37,318 nt of DNA. Origin: Gilliamella sp. Choc5-1 (GTDB taxonomy: Bacteria; Pseudomonadota; Gammaproteobacteria; Enterobacterales; Orbaceae). The position numbers and the translations under genes are program-made. The notes under the pieces were generated by a model. That model did not search any database, was not told where the DNA came from, and saw nothing but the letters and a program-made list of their open reading frames with translations. The stretch lies in the NCBI RefSeq assembly GCF_001690595.1, contig NZ_LZHH01000034.1:1-37318 (forward strand). The letters run 5' to 3'. Below, one piece after another: positions 7,896 through 15,738 of this stretch (position 1 is its first letter; each line of letters starts with the position of its first letter).

Positions 7896-9083
7896 ATGCA
7901 TTATCATTTCAGACACCAGCACTGGCAAACCTATGTCTTAAATTTATCAAATAACCTTATTCGCCGAGTTTTTACACGAAACTCATTTATATTATCGAAA
8001 TTATCCCGAAAAAGCTTATTGGTATTGGGGCTGTTATTATTGTCATCTTCATGGAATGTACAGGCGAATGATAAAAAGGTTCGAGCGGGTAATCGTAGTG
8101 ATGCAATAATTTTATCTTCAACACCACTTCCAGATCCACCGCCGCCACCACCACCGCCGCCACCACCACCACCGCCGCCACCACCACCACCGCCGCCGCC
8201 GCCGCCGCCAGTTATTGAATATGCAAGGCCGAATCTATATGTTGGTAACGGCAAATACGCAGGCCCAGCTGACATATGGAATCCTAAGAAGGGCTTCTTA
8301 GTTCGATCAACCAATCCTGAATCATACAACCTCAATTTCCCGACTACAGGTGCGGATAATTTATATTTTGATTTACTCATTACAGGAATAGATGTAAGAG
8401 AATTGACATGGAGAGCGGTCACGCATGAGGGAATTACTGCAACAGTGACAAATGTTGTACCCAATGATCACTGGATTCCTTATGAAGATAGGGGACAAGT
8501 TGTAGCACGTGTTAAGCTAACAGGTCCAGAAGTAAGAAATCAAAGGTTCAATCCTAATCGAATTACTGCACCAAGGTTACCGCAGAGGTTTGAGTTAGTG
8601 GGTAGAGATAAAAATGGTTATGAGTTAGTAAAATATGGATTTGTGTTGAAGAAGTGGTTCGTCAGTAGTGGGGCCGTAAGAAGACATTATAATGAACAGT
8701 CTGGATGGTGTTCTCATTTGGGGGGGAGTATGCCGGGAATAAAAGATTTAACCAATGCGAGGTGTGGTGTAAGAGGAGATAATTATTTCAGATGTATAAG
8801 AGTGAAATTGGGTAGAGAGCGTGTCATAATTAATAATGGTGCCGCCCCATTGTCAGAACATGGGGCATTACAACGTCAAATAGGCGCTGGATTTTTCACG
8901 GAGTGGGGCAACGTGAGTTCCTACGCTGGTGCGGGCTTCGACGGCAGCAGCTACTGGATTAGTGGCAGCCGATCAGGTGAAATTTGGATGGCCTCTGTCG
9001 ACTCGGCAACCGGCGGCGTCAATCAGTGGCACGGTGATAACTTCGGCAGTAACGAGGGTCTTTGCAGCATCACCAGACCTTAG
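7896..9083 (+). CDS. Secreted/surface invasin-like protein with a 25-proline stretch
   Basis: This 395-residue protein has an unusually long, basic N-terminal extension and a hydrophobic core (LLVLGLLLLSSSW, about 41-53). A likely signal peptidase site is VQA|ND after residue 57. After STPLPD there are 25 uninterrupted prolines (81-105; bases 8136-8210, only CCA and CCG codons). The central part, about 110-265, is rich in beta-type sequence. The C-terminal third (from WCSHLGG, residue 271, to the Cys near the end in GLCSITRP) has conserved-looking Trp and Cys. It resembles the C-terminal lectin-like tail of invasin/intimin-type adhesins; this is by-eye, inferred similarity. A strong AGGTGA Shine-Dalgarno precedes the ATG. 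No beta-barrel domain is visible, so how it is anchored is unknown. Codon and GC composition changes sharply near base 8880, suggesting a mosaic gene. Confidence 0.7.
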   Translation: MHYHFRHQHWQTYVLNLSNNLIRRVFTRNSFILSKLSRKSLLVLGLLLLSSSWNVQANDKKVRAGNRSDAIILSSTPLPDPPPPPPPPPPPPPPPPPPPPPPPPPVIEYARPNLYVGNGKYAGPADIWNPKKGFLVRSTNPESYNLNFPTTGADNLYFDLLITGIDVRELTWRAVTHEGITATVTNVVPNDHWIPYEDRGQVVARVKLTGPEVRNQRFNPNRITAPRLPQRFELVGRDKNGYELVKYGFVLKKWFVSSGAVRRHYNEQSGWCSHLGGSMPGIKDLTNARCGVRGDNYFRCIRVKLGRERVIINNGAAPLSEHGALQRQIGAGFFTEWGNVSSYAGAGFDGSSYWISGSRSGEIWMASVDSATGGVNQWHGDNFGSNEGLCSITRP

Positions 9084-9361
9084 TTTTTAGCGTTTAGTTC
9101 TTAATCCTTAGGGCGCGGAAGGTGGTTATGGTGGGTGCCTGAAAGGATAATATAGACAAGAATAAAGCCTCGGCGCAAGTTGGGGCATTTTCCCTTAGGG
9201 TGGCGCAGTTGTGGCTAAACCACAATCGCGTGACCCTCCGCCGCTGGCGATGCCGAAACCATCGAACCTAACTTATTCTATCCATCAACCCAAAAAGGCA
9301 TTATTTAGATAAAACAGGTGAAAATTATTGATTTTTTGTGTTTTTATTAAAAACCCCACAT
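9084..9361. other. GC-rich non-coding tail downstream of the surface protein gene
   Basis: Much of this stretch (about 9105-9260) is clearly richer in G and C than the flanking genome and continues the composition of the 3' end of the surface protein gene. It contains the interrupted hairpin at 9197-9237. No open frame or RNA gene of known type was recognised. Confidence 0.5.
9197..9237. repeat. Large interrupted hairpin in GC-rich tail
   Basis: AGGGT, CGC and TTGTGG on the left pair with CCACAA, GCG and ACCCT on the right around the loop CTAAA. That is 14 Watson-Crick pairs interrupted by two symmetrical two-base mismatches, each allowing one G-T pair. This shape resembles REP-type or IS200/IS605-end hairpins, or a structured transcript end. 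There is no T-run. Confidence 0.6.
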
Positions 9362-9391
9362 AAAAAAACAGCAGCCAAATAGCTGCTGTTT
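9362..9391 (-). terminator. Intrinsic terminator of pgm
   Basis: On the minus strand an ACAGCAGC / GCTGCTGT stem with a six-base loop is followed by a run of seven T. It lies just downstream of the pgm stop codon (9408). Confidence 0.9.
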
Positions 9392-9407
9392 CTTGTACCT
9401 TTTACTA

Positions 9408-11045
9408 TCATTTAATTGCTTTAGCCACAATTTGTTGGGCTTCTTGCTGTAGAGTATTTAAATGTTCGTTGCTTATAAAGCTTTCTGCATAGATTTTGTA
9501 AGCATCTTCTGTTCCTGATGGGCGAGCGGCAAACCAGCCGTTTTGGGTTATCACTTTAAGCCCACCAATTGCAGCGTTGTTAGCTGGTGCAGTGGTTAGG
9601 CATTGGGTGATTTTTTCACCTGCTAAGTTGTCGGTGGTTAGTTGGCTAGCATCAAGTTTGGCTAGTTTTTGTTTTTCATTAAACGAGGCCGGTGCTTGAA
9701 TTCGTCCATAATAAGAAACGCCAAATTTTGCTTCAAGTTCTTGATATTGCTCTTGTGGGTTTTTGCCCACTTTTGCAGTCATTTCGGCAGCAAGTAGGCA
9801 TAGGATTATGCCGTCTTTGTCGGTTGTCCAAACTTTGCCGTTGGTTCTTAAAAACGATGCGCCTGCGCTTTCTTCGCCGGCAAAGCCGAGTTTACCGTTG
9901 TATAGCCCATCAGCATACCATTTAAAACCAACAGGGTATTCTAGGTATTGTTTGTTTAGGCTATTTGCTACGCGGTCGATCATCGAGCTTGTAACTAGTG
10001 TTTTTCCAATAGCGATATCTTTGTGCCATTGTGGGCGGTATTGGAATAGGTAATTGACACAAGTTGATAGGTAAGCATTTGGGTTCATTAGCCCCTTTGG
10101 CGTTACAATGCCGTGGCGGTCAAAGTCGGTATCGTTACCAAAAGCTAAATCAAATTGATCTTTTAATGTTAACAATCCCGCCATTGCCCAACGGCTTGAG
10201 CAGTCCATTCGAATGATTTCATCATGATCGAGGTGCATAAAGCTGAATGTTGGGTCGACTTTGTTGTTAACAATGTTAAGATTAATGCCATATTTTTCGG
10301 CAATTCTAGGCCAATAAGTAATACCTGCACCACCAAGTGGGTCAACACCAATTTTTAGCGATGATGATTTGATCAGCGCTAGATCTAAGATGTTTTCAAG
10401 GTCGTTGATGTAGTCGGTTTCGTACTCTTTGGTATGAACGTAATTTGAATTTATAGCCTTGTCTAAGGTGACACGTTTTACACCATTGAGTTTATTTTTT
10501 AGTAATTCATTGGCACGGTTTTCAATTTGTTTGGTGATGTCGGTATCCGCAGGACCGCCATTAGTTGGATTATATTTTATTCCGCCATCTTCTGGTGGAT
10601 TATGCGATGGAGTAATGACAATACCGTCGGCTAGTTGGGCTTGTTTACCTTGGTTGTAGGTTAAAATAGCATGCGATATTACAGGCGTTGGTGTATAGCC
10701 CCAATCTTTTGCGATAACAACGGTTTGCTCGTTGGCAACAAAAACTTCAAGTACTGATTTTAATGCAAGTTCTGATAGGGCATGAGTGTCTTGACCAATA
10801 AAGCATGGCCCTGTGATATTGTTGGTTTTGCGATATTCAGCAATAGCTTGTGCAACTGCTAATATGTGTGCTTCGTTGAATGTGCCTTTGTTTGAACTGC
10901 CTCGATGGCCCGATGTGCCAAATATGACTAGTTGGCTAGCGTTATCCGTATCAGGTTGAATTTGGTAGTAGCTATTGCGTAATGTTTCAACGTTAATGAG
11001 ATCTGATGGTTGAGCTAACATTCCTGCGCGGTTTTGCTTGGCCAT
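9408..11045 (-). CDS. pgm: Phosphoglucomutase (alpha-D-glucose-1,6-bisphosphate dependent)
   Basis: Interconverts glucose-1-phosphate and glucose-6-phosphate in the cytoplasm, linking glycolysis with glycogen and UDP-glucose synthesis. The 545-residue product follows E. coli Pgm. It has the N-terminal FGTSGHRGS, the catalytic phosphoserine loop [17 protein letters not shown], the metal loop [10 protein letters not shown], the sugar-binding [11 protein letters not shown] and the phosphate-binding [19 protein letters not shown] at 11045 ([19 protein letters not shown]) is preferred over an in-frame ATG six codons upstream. The downstream one matches the E. coli N-terminus and has a GAGGAT Shine-Dalgarno eight bases upstream. 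It is the last gene of a lipoprotein-seqA-pgm cluster; the seqA-pgm pairing is conserved in enteric bacteria. A T-rich intrinsic terminator follows. Confidence 0.97.
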   Translation of the reverse strand: MAKQNRAGMLAQPSDLINVETLRNSYYQIQPDTDNASQLVIFGTSGHRGSSNKGTFNEAHILAVAQAIAEYRKTNNITGPCFIGQDTHALSELALKSVLEVFVANEQTVVIAKDWGYTPTPVISHAILTYNQGKQAQLADGIVITPSHNPPEDGGIKYNPTNGGPADTDITKQIENRANELLKNKLNGVKRVTLDKAINSNYVHTKEYETDYINDLENILDLALIKSSSLKIGVDPLGGAGITYWPRIAEKYGINLNIVNNKVDPTFSFMHLDHDEIIRMDCSSRWAMAGLLTLKDQFDLAFGNDTDFDRHGIVTPKGLMNPNAYLSTCVNYLFQYRPQWHKDIAIGKTLVTSSMIDRVANSLNKQYLEYPVGFKWYADGLYNGKLGFAGEESAGASFLRTNGKVWTTDKDGIILCLLAAEMTAKVGKNPQEQYQELEAKFGVSYYGRIQAPASFNEKQKLAKLDASQLTTDNLAGEKITQCLTTAPANNAAIGGLKVITQNGWFAARPSGTEDAYKIYAESFISNEHLNTLQQEAQQIVAKAIK

Positions 11046-11138
11046 TTTTTTATCCTCTTTCATAAAATAGTCATTTTATAATAGCTAAAATGTGATCAGG
11101 TTCGTGTTGTCATGTTTTAGCTTTATTTGTTTATCCTG

Positions 11139-11642
11139 TTAAGGCAAGAAAGCGTTAGTAACTTGGTTTATCATGGTTTCAGATATGCCCATGTCACTCA
11201 TTATTGATTCTATAATATACTGCTTTCTAGCAGTGTTGGTATTGCTAATTACCCAATAAGGTGTGCCAATGATTTCGCGGGGTTTGGTGTTTTTACCTGA
11301 TGCTTCAAGAGCGAGTTTATCTTTGGCTAGGTATTGCCTTTTACTACCATGCAATGATGTTGCAGCAATGGCAAAAAGTGCTGGGTTATAGTTATATAAT
11401 GCACTAAGCAATAATATAAAACGGCTGATAATGGATTTTTCGCTTATAAAGGTGTCGCTAGTTAATAAATCATTAAAAATAGGATAGTGATTTTCTTTTT
11501 TGACGATGGTGTTTTGTTTTGCCAAGGTTGATTGGTTTATGTTTAATAAACGTCGTAATATACTTGATGCATCTTCGCCAATGTGTTTGGTTTGACCAGC
11601 AATAAATTGGTATAATTCTTCGTCGATTTCTATCGTTTTCAT
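11139..11642 (-). CDS. seqA: SeqA, negative modulator of replication initiation
   Basis: SeqA binds newly replicated hemimethylated GATC sites, sequesters oriC and delays re-initiation; it implies Dam methylation in this organism. The 167-residue product is slightly shorter than E. coli SeqA (181). Residues 1-35 (MKTIEIDEELYQFIAGQTKH, then SSILRRLL) form the oligomerisation domain. The C-terminal DNA-binding domain is recognisable from FAIAATSLHGSKRQYLAK, then GKNTKPREIIGTPYWVISN and TARKQYIIESIM. It lies upstream of pgm with 93 bases between them, as in enteric bacteria, and 22 bases downstream of a small lipoprotein gene, so co-transcription is likely. Confidence 0.95.
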   Translation of the reverse strand: MKTIEIDEELYQFIAGQTKHIGEDASSILRRLLNINQSTLAKQNTIVKKENHYPIFNDLLTSDTFISEKSIISRFILLLSALYNYNPALFAIAATSLHGSKRQYLAKDKLALEASGKNTKPREIIGTPYWVISNTNTARKQYIIESIMSDMGISETMINQVTNAFLP

Positions 11643-11664
11643 TGTGTTACTTGTGCCTATTAAA

Positions 11665-11850
11665 TTATTTTACGGGACATCCTGAAGCAGGAATTTTGTT
11701 AAGATGCGAATCATTTGTTGATTCATTATTTAAACAATCATTTGATGGTTGTTTAAATTCAATGCTCTCGATTTTTTGAGGTGCTTGATTTGCATCGTGA
11801 CAAGCCGTTATCATAACCGATAATATTAATTGAAAAAATAACCGTTTCAT
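11665..11850 (-). CDS. Small putative lipoprotein
   Basis: A 61-residue product begins MKRLFFQLILSVMITACHD. This is a short basic N-terminus, a hydrophobic stretch and a good lipobox (I-T-A-C, Cys17), giving a mature peptide of about 45 residues. The mature part is hydrophilic with two further Cys (in NDCLNN and SGCPVK), so a disulfide is possible. I do not recognise a family. The frame lies immediately upstream of seqA in the same orientation and is divergent from slyB. The lipobox argues that it is real, but the Shine-Dalgarno is weak and no homologue could be checked. Confidence 0.55.
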   Translation of the reverse strand: MKRLFFQLILSVMITACHDANQAPQKIESIEFKQPSNDCLNNESTNDSHLNKIPASGCPVK

Positions 11851-12019
11851 ATATTCATTGTACGCTCAATAAACTATTGCGCTGAGTATAACCTAACTTA
11901 AGCATAAATTGTATTGGCTATTGATAAAATAATGAAAATGCTATTGTCGTTTTTTCTTAATAAGATTATTCTAAACAAGGTATAATAATAAGATACCGAT
12001 ATTATATGAGGAATTAATT

Positions 12020-12514
12020 ATGAAAAAAATCGTCACACTAACTATTTTAGCTGCAATTTTATCTGGATGTAGCAATAGTGATATCTATTCTGGCGATGTT
12101 TATACAGCTGATCAAGCCAAACAAGTTCAGCAAGTGAGTTATGGTACAGTTGTTTCAGTACGACCTGTTAAAATTCAAGCTAATAACACAAATGGTAAAA
12201 ACGAAAATATCGTAGGTAGCTTAGGTGGTGCTGTTTTAGGTGGTGTTTTAGGTAATACTGTTGGTAATGGTTCTGGTCGAGTATTAGCGACAGCAACCGG
12301 TGCTATTGGCGGTGCAATTTTGGGTGATGTAATTCAAGATAAAACTAGCCAAGCAAGTGCTGTTGAGCTAGAAATCAAACAAGAAAATGGATCAAATATT
12401 GTGCTTGTACAAAAAGGTTCAGCTAAAGATTTTTTTGCAGGTCAGGCAGTTCGTTTAGTTACTAATGGTAAGCAAATTAGTGCTTCTCCACGTTATAGCA
12501 ATCAATCAAGATAA
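12020..12514 (+). CDS. slyB: SlyB outer membrane lipoprotein (glycine-zipper)
   Basis: This 164-residue lipoprotein has the lipobox L-S-G-C (Cys17). The mature N-terminus, SGDVYTADQAKQVQQVSYGT, is almost identical in pattern to E. coli SlyB. A glycine-zipper membrane segment follows (IVGSLGGAVLGGVLGNTVG and ATGAIGGAILGDVIQ), then a C-terminal beta-type domain (VELEIKQENG...IVLVQKG). SlyB forms ring-like assemblies that stabilise the outer membrane under lipopolysaccharide stress and is PhoPQ-regulated in enterics. No convincing PhoP box was verified here. A good GAGGA Shine-Dalgarno precedes ATG. A TATAAT at 11981-11986 could be the -10 element, though no good -35 was seen. Confidence 0.93.
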   Translation: MKKIVTLTILAAILSGCSNSDIYSGDVYTADQAKQVQQVSYGTVVSVRPVKIQANNTNGKNENIVGSLGGAVLGGVLGNTVGNGSGRVLATATGAIGGAILGDVIQDKTSQASAVELEIKQENGSNIVLVQKGSAKDFFAGQAVRLVTNGKQISASPRYSNQSR

Positions 12515-12551
12515 CCGCCAATCAAAATAATAAATCAAAAGATAACACTTA

Positions 12552-12580
12552 ATTTTGCTCACTTTGATAGTGAGCAAAAT
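12552..12580 (+). terminator. Stem-loop downstream of slyB
   Basis: A perfect 12-base-pair stem (ATTTTGCTCACT / AGTGAGCAAAAT) with loop TTGAT lies 37 bases after the slyB stop. The T-run after it is weak (agttattta), but the A/T base of the stem supplies Ts, so it is probably the slyB transcript end. Confidence 0.6.
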
Positions 12581-12718
12581 AGTTATTTAGGTATATGGTA
12601 TTAGCTTTTTATTAATCATCATAAAATATCCAATCAATAACAAAAATTTGCCTGCTTAAGCACTAATGTATAAACTCAACAAAAATTTTATTTATTCTAT
12701 TAAAGGAACAGTAAGCCG

Positions 12719-13126
12719 ATGCGTATTTTGCATACTATGATTCGAGTTGGTGATTTGCAACGTTCGATCGATTTTTATACCCGTGTAATGGGCATGCGAG
12801 TGCTAAGAACCAGTGAAAACACACAATATAAATATTCATTAGCCTTTGTTGGTTATAGCGATGAGACAACAAGCTCAGTGATTGAGTTAACTTATAATTG
12901 GGATACCGATAAATATGATCATGGAACAGCGTTTGGCCATATTGCGATTGGTGTTGATAATGTAGCGAAAATGTGTGATGCGGTTAAGCAAGCAGGAGGC
13001 AAAGTAACACGCGAAGCAGGGCCAGTAAAAGGTGGTTCAACGATCATTGCTTTTGTTGAAGATCCTGATGGCTATAAATTAGAGTTAATTCAAAACGATC
13101 AGGCTGATCAAGCTTTAGGAAATTAA
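12719..13126 (+). CDS. gloA: Lactoylglutathione lyase (glyoxalase I)
   Basis: Isomerises the methylglyoxal-glutathione hemithioacetal to S-lactoylglutathione, the first step of methylglyoxal detoxification. The 135-residue product has exactly the E. coli length. All four metal ligands fall at the E. coli positions: His5 ([10 protein letters not shown]), Glu56 (SVIELTYNW), His74 (FGHIAIGV) and Glu122 (YKLELIQ). This is the short, Ni-type glyoxalase I. An AAGGA Shine-Dalgarno lies nine bases upstream of ATG. It is a single-gene unit convergent with gmk; a shared hairpin lies between them. Confidence 0.97.
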   Translation: MRILHTMIRVGDLQRSIDFYTRVMGMRVLRTSENTQYKYSLAFVGYSDETTSSVIELTYNWDTDKYDHGTAFGHIAIGVDNVAKMCDAVKQAGGKVTREAGPVKGGSTIIAFVEDPDGYKLELIQNDQADQALGN

Positions 13127-13136
13127 AGGCTTTTTT

Positions 13137-13170
13137 ATAATATCGCCGATTAAAATTTCGGCGATATTAT
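13137..13170. terminator. Stem-loop between convergent gloA and gmk
   Basis: A 13-base-pair perfect stem (13137-13149 with 13158-13170, sequence ATAATATCGCCGA and its complement) lies between the two stop codons. T-runs are modest on either strand, but location and stability suggest a bidirectional transcript end. Confidence 0.6.
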
Positions 13171-13177
13171 AGATGTT

Positions 13178-13807
13178 TTAATTAAAATCATTATGTAATA
13201 AATCTTTTAATAATTGTGAATGAATGATGGTCTGTTTTGCCTGCTCTAAGCTAGCAGCAGTAATAATTGCACTTAAGGCATTTAATGAAGTATCAAAATC
13301 ATCATTGATAATGACATAGTCATATTCATCATAATGCGAAATTTCGGCTTGTGCTTTTTGCATTCTTTTAGCTATGACGCTGCTGTTGTCTTGCCCGCGT
13401 TTTATTAGGCGGTTTTCTAATTCTTTTAGTGATGGTGGTAATATAAAAATGCTTTTTGCTTGAGGCATTTTTTGGCGTACTTGCCTTGCACCCTGCCAAT
13501 CAATATCTAAAAAAACATTAATTCCTTGTAATAGGCTTTGTTCTATTTCAGCTTTAGATGTGCCGTAATAGTGGTCAAATACGTTGGCATATTCTACAAA
13601 TGAGTTTTTATCAATTAAGGATTCAAAGTGTTTGTGATCCACAAAATAATAATGTTCGCCATGTGATTCACCTGGTCGTGGCTGGCGAGTTGTATGTGAA
13701 ATTGATACTTTTGCTTGTTGTGGATTTTGGTTTAAATAAGCTCGAATAAGGCTTGATTTTCCTGCACCACTTGGTGCTGAGATAATAAATAAAGTTCCTG
13801 TATACAT
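13178..13807 (-). CDS. gmk: Guanylate kinase
   Basis: Phosphorylates GMP to GDP with ATP. The P-loop is [14 protein letters not shown], the GMP-binding segment [19 protein letters not shown], and later conserved motifs are [18 protein letters not shown] and [16 protein letters not shown]. The chosen ATG at 13807 gives [10 protein letters not shown], which aligns residue for residue with the E. coli N-terminus MAQGTLYIVS. An in-frame GTG at 13822 would add five residues (MANIS). Neither has a strong Shine-Dalgarno, so the start is not fully decided. In E. coli gmk precedes rpoZ-spoT; here it stands alone, convergent with gloA. Confidence 0.95.
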   Translation of the reverse strand: MYTGTLFIISAPSGAGKSSLIRAYLNQNPQQAKVSISHTTRQPRPGESHGEHYYFVDHKHFESLIDKNSFVEYANVFDHYYGTSKAEIEQSLLQGINVFLDIDWQGARQVRQKMPQAKSIFILPPSLKELENRLIKRGQDNSSVIAKRMQKAQAEISHYDEYDYVIINDDFDTSLNALSAIITAASLEQAKQTIIHSQLLKDLLHNDFN

Positions 13808-14034
13808 AGATATGTTTGCCACGTTAGTTGCTATTGAGTTATTTTGTTATTTTGTTATCATTAATGTAAGTTAGGCGATATTATAGCAAAATTTGACAAA
13901 AGATTGCGGTTTATTGTGGGTTAATTGGGAATTTAATACTTAATATTTAGGTTATTCAAGAGCTGTATTATCGGTTTGCAATATCTAAAATATTAATTTA
14001 TAAAGTCACATATTATTATCGTTAAGGAATGATT

Positions 14035-14730
14035 ATGTCTTTGGCTTTTAAAGATGGGGTTTATGCTTGTATTCCAACTTTATTAGGTTACATTGGTATT
14101 GGCATTGCTGCAGGTGTTGTAGGGAAGTCAGCAAATTTATCCGTACTTGAAATTACATTATTGGCTGTTATTGTTTATGCGGGTACCGCACAGTTTATTA
14201 TTGCAGGTTTGATGATGGTGGCTACGCCTGTTTCAGCCATTATTTTTACGATTTTTTTAGTTAACTCTCGTCATTTTTTAATGAGTATGGCAACGGCACC
14301 TGCTTTTCGTAAATTTTCATTTTTTAATAATATGGCTATTGGTAGCTTATTAACTGATGAAAGTTTTGCCGTTGTCATGAGTGCTATAACCAATAAAGTG
14401 CCCGTTAATGTCGCTTGGATGCATGGGCTTAATGTAACGGCTTATTTGGCTTGGATTGTATCTTGTTTTTTAGGTGCAGTCATTGGTGAATGGCTGCCCG
14501 ATCCTAACTTATTTGGTTTTGATTACGCCTTGGTTGCCATGTTTATTGGTTTACTTTATTTGCAATTAATTGGTGATAAAAGTAAAAGCCTTAAAAATCG
14601 ACTATTAGTGATGTTAACCGTTGCTCTTATGCTGATTTTATTAATGCGCTTTGTGTCACCTGAAATGGCAATTTTAATTAGCACTTTTGGTGGTTGTTTT
14701 ATGGGAATGGCAATGGAGCGTGATGCGTGA
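14035..14730 (+). CDS. azlC: AzlC-family branched-chain amino acid exporter, large subunit
   Basis: This polytopic inner membrane protein of 231 residues has the AzlC/YgaZ signature: IPTLLGYIGIGIAAGVVG near the N-terminus, IVYAGTAQFIIAGLM, LVNSRHFLMSMA and LTDESFAV. AzlC works with the small AzlD subunit to export branched-chain amino acids (YgaZH exports valine and methionine in E. coli). ATG 14035 is preferred to ATG 14029 because the AAGGA Shine-Dalgarno ends at 14028, leaving six bases before 14035 but none before 14029. The stop overlaps the start of azlD, so the two are translationally coupled. Confidence 0.92.
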   Translation: MSLAFKDGVYACIPTLLGYIGIGIAAGVVGKSANLSVLEITLLAVIVYAGTAQFIIAGLMMVATPVSAIIFTIFLVNSRHFLMSMATAPAFRKFSFFNNMAIGSLLTDESFAVVMSAITNKVPVNVAWMHGLNVTAYLAWIVSCFLGAVIGEWLPDPNLFGFDYALVAMFIGLLYLQLIGDKSKSLKNRLLVMLTVALMLILLMRFVSPEMAILISTFGGCFMGMAMERDA

Positions 14731-15050
14731 CAATTTATAGTTTATTAATTATTTTAGGTTGTGGTTTAGTCACTTGGTTGCCAAGAGTAATTCCTTTTAT
14801 GCTGGTTCGAAAGTTGCAATTACCAAATGTGGTAATTCGTTTTTTGTCGTATGTGCCTTTGTGTATTTTAACAGCGCTATTTGTGCAAAATTTATTTGTG
14901 GTAAAAGAGGGGCAGTTTCCTGATTTTCATGTAGAATATTGCTTGGCATCTATTCCAACTGTTATTGTCGCAGTGGTCACTAAAAGCTTAATGTGTATTG
15001 TAGTTGCAGGGATGTGTTTTATGGCCTTGATTCGTTATTTTATTATATAA
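14727..15050 (+). CDS. azlD: AzlD-family branched-chain amino acid exporter, small subunit
   Basis: This 107-residue, three-to-four-helix membrane protein has the AzlD/YgaH pattern LVTWLPRVIPFMLVRKLQLP near the N-terminus and FLSYVPLCILTALFV in the second helix. It starts with GTG at 14727 in a GTGA overlap with the azlC stop, with GGAG eight bases upstream. The fixed pairing and overlap indicate a two-component exporter made in equal amounts. No regulator gene (Lrp/AsnC or LysR) is adjacent. Confidence 0.9.
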   Translation: MTIYSLLIILGCGLVTWLPRVIPFMLVRKLQLPNVVIRFLSYVPLCILTALFVQNLFVVKEGQFPDFHVEYCLASIPTVIVAVVTKSLMCIVVAGMCFMALIRYFII

Positions 15051-15121
15051 TTCGAATTTATTAATAATTGATTTTTAATAAAAAATATTCCTGAGCGAGT
15101 TCTTTGTCATCAATCTTAAGA

Positions 15122-15150
15122 CGCATTGTTAATGCGCCCTATTTATTTTT
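15122..15150 (+). terminator. Possible terminator between azlD and ybbJ
   Basis: A CGCATT-gtt-AATGCG stem (15122-15136) is followed by ccctatttattttt. The stem is short and the T-run interrupted, so this is a moderate candidate for the azlCD transcript end. Confidence 0.4.
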
Positions 15151-15166
15151 ATAACTAGCAAAAAAA

Positions 15167-15631
15167 CTATTGATTTATAGGTAGCACATCTAAAATTAGA
15201 CCATCCACAGCAATAATTTCAACACGCTGCCCAACATTAAGATCTTCAACGCATCTTGCCGACCATGTTCCATCTTTGATTTTTACTCGACCTGAGCCAT
15301 TAACAATAGCATCTGTGACAACTGTTTTAATACCAATTAAATCTTGTTGTGGCTGATTGATTTCGCCTTTACTTGATTTATCTTTACCTTGCTTTTTGAG
15401 CCAAAGCCACCAAAGATAAGCAGATACAAGCGTTAGAATTGCAAATAAAATCCATAAAATTGGCCAAGAAAGAGGTAAAATCCAAGCAATTAAACCAACA
15501 ATAATGGCAGCTATCCCACTCCAAAGCCCGTATCCGCCAGTACCAAGTAATTCTATAATCAGCAAAATACCGCCTAAAGCAATAAATACCCAATGGGGTG
15601 AACTATAGAAAACCATAAAAAAATCAGTCAT
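15167..15631 (-). CDS. ybbJ: NfeD-like membrane protein YbbJ
   Basis: This 154-residue protein (E. coli YbbJ about 152) has an N-terminal hydrophobic segment, a long membrane hairpin (ALGGILLIIELLGTGGYGLW and the following hydrophobic stretch to about residue 77) and a C-terminal soluble OB-fold. The OB-fold is recognisable from IGIKTVVTDAIVNGSGRVKI, GTWSARCVEDLNVGQ and VEIIAVDGLILDV. NfeD-type proteins partner with SPFH/stomatin proteins. Here the gene lies directly downstream of qmcA, the same order as in enteric bacteria. It probably assists QmcA membrane microdomains; the exact function is not established. Confidence 0.9.
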   Translation of the reverse strand: MTDFFMVFYSSPHWVFIALGGILLIIELLGTGGYGLWSGIAAIIVGLIAWILPLSWPILWILFAILTLVSAYLWWLWLKKQGKDKSSKGEINQPQQDLIGIKTVVTDAIVNGSGRVKIKDGTWSARCVEDLNVGQRVEIIAVDGLILDVLPINQ

Positions 15632-15690
15632 TATTGATTACCTTTATAATACATTCAGTAAAAATCTTAAACATAGCGTTTATAGATTTT

Positions 15691-15733
15691 GTTAAAAAGT
15701 TTCAGGAAACACTATGTTTAAGTATAAAAATTG
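15691..15733. repeat. Dispersed intergenic repeat, copy A (mate at 29215-29256)
   Basis: Between ybbJ and qmcA, the segment aaaaagtttcaggaaacac, then tatgttt, then agtataaaaatt aligns with 29215-29256, just upstream of truB, with a few small gaps. The left part can also form an inverted repeat (aaacatag at 15670-15677 with ctatgttt at 15712-15719). It is possibly a short intergenic repetitive element of this genome. Confidence 0.5.
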
Positions 15734-15738
15734 ATTTT

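Noticed and set aside
7931-8464. 177-residue minus-strand frame with a long poly-glycine run
   Set aside because: Shadow of the poly-proline codons of the surface protein gene on the opposite strand.
9763-10053. 96-residue plus-strand frame inside pgm
   Set aside because: Antisense shadow of the phosphoglucomutase coding sequence.
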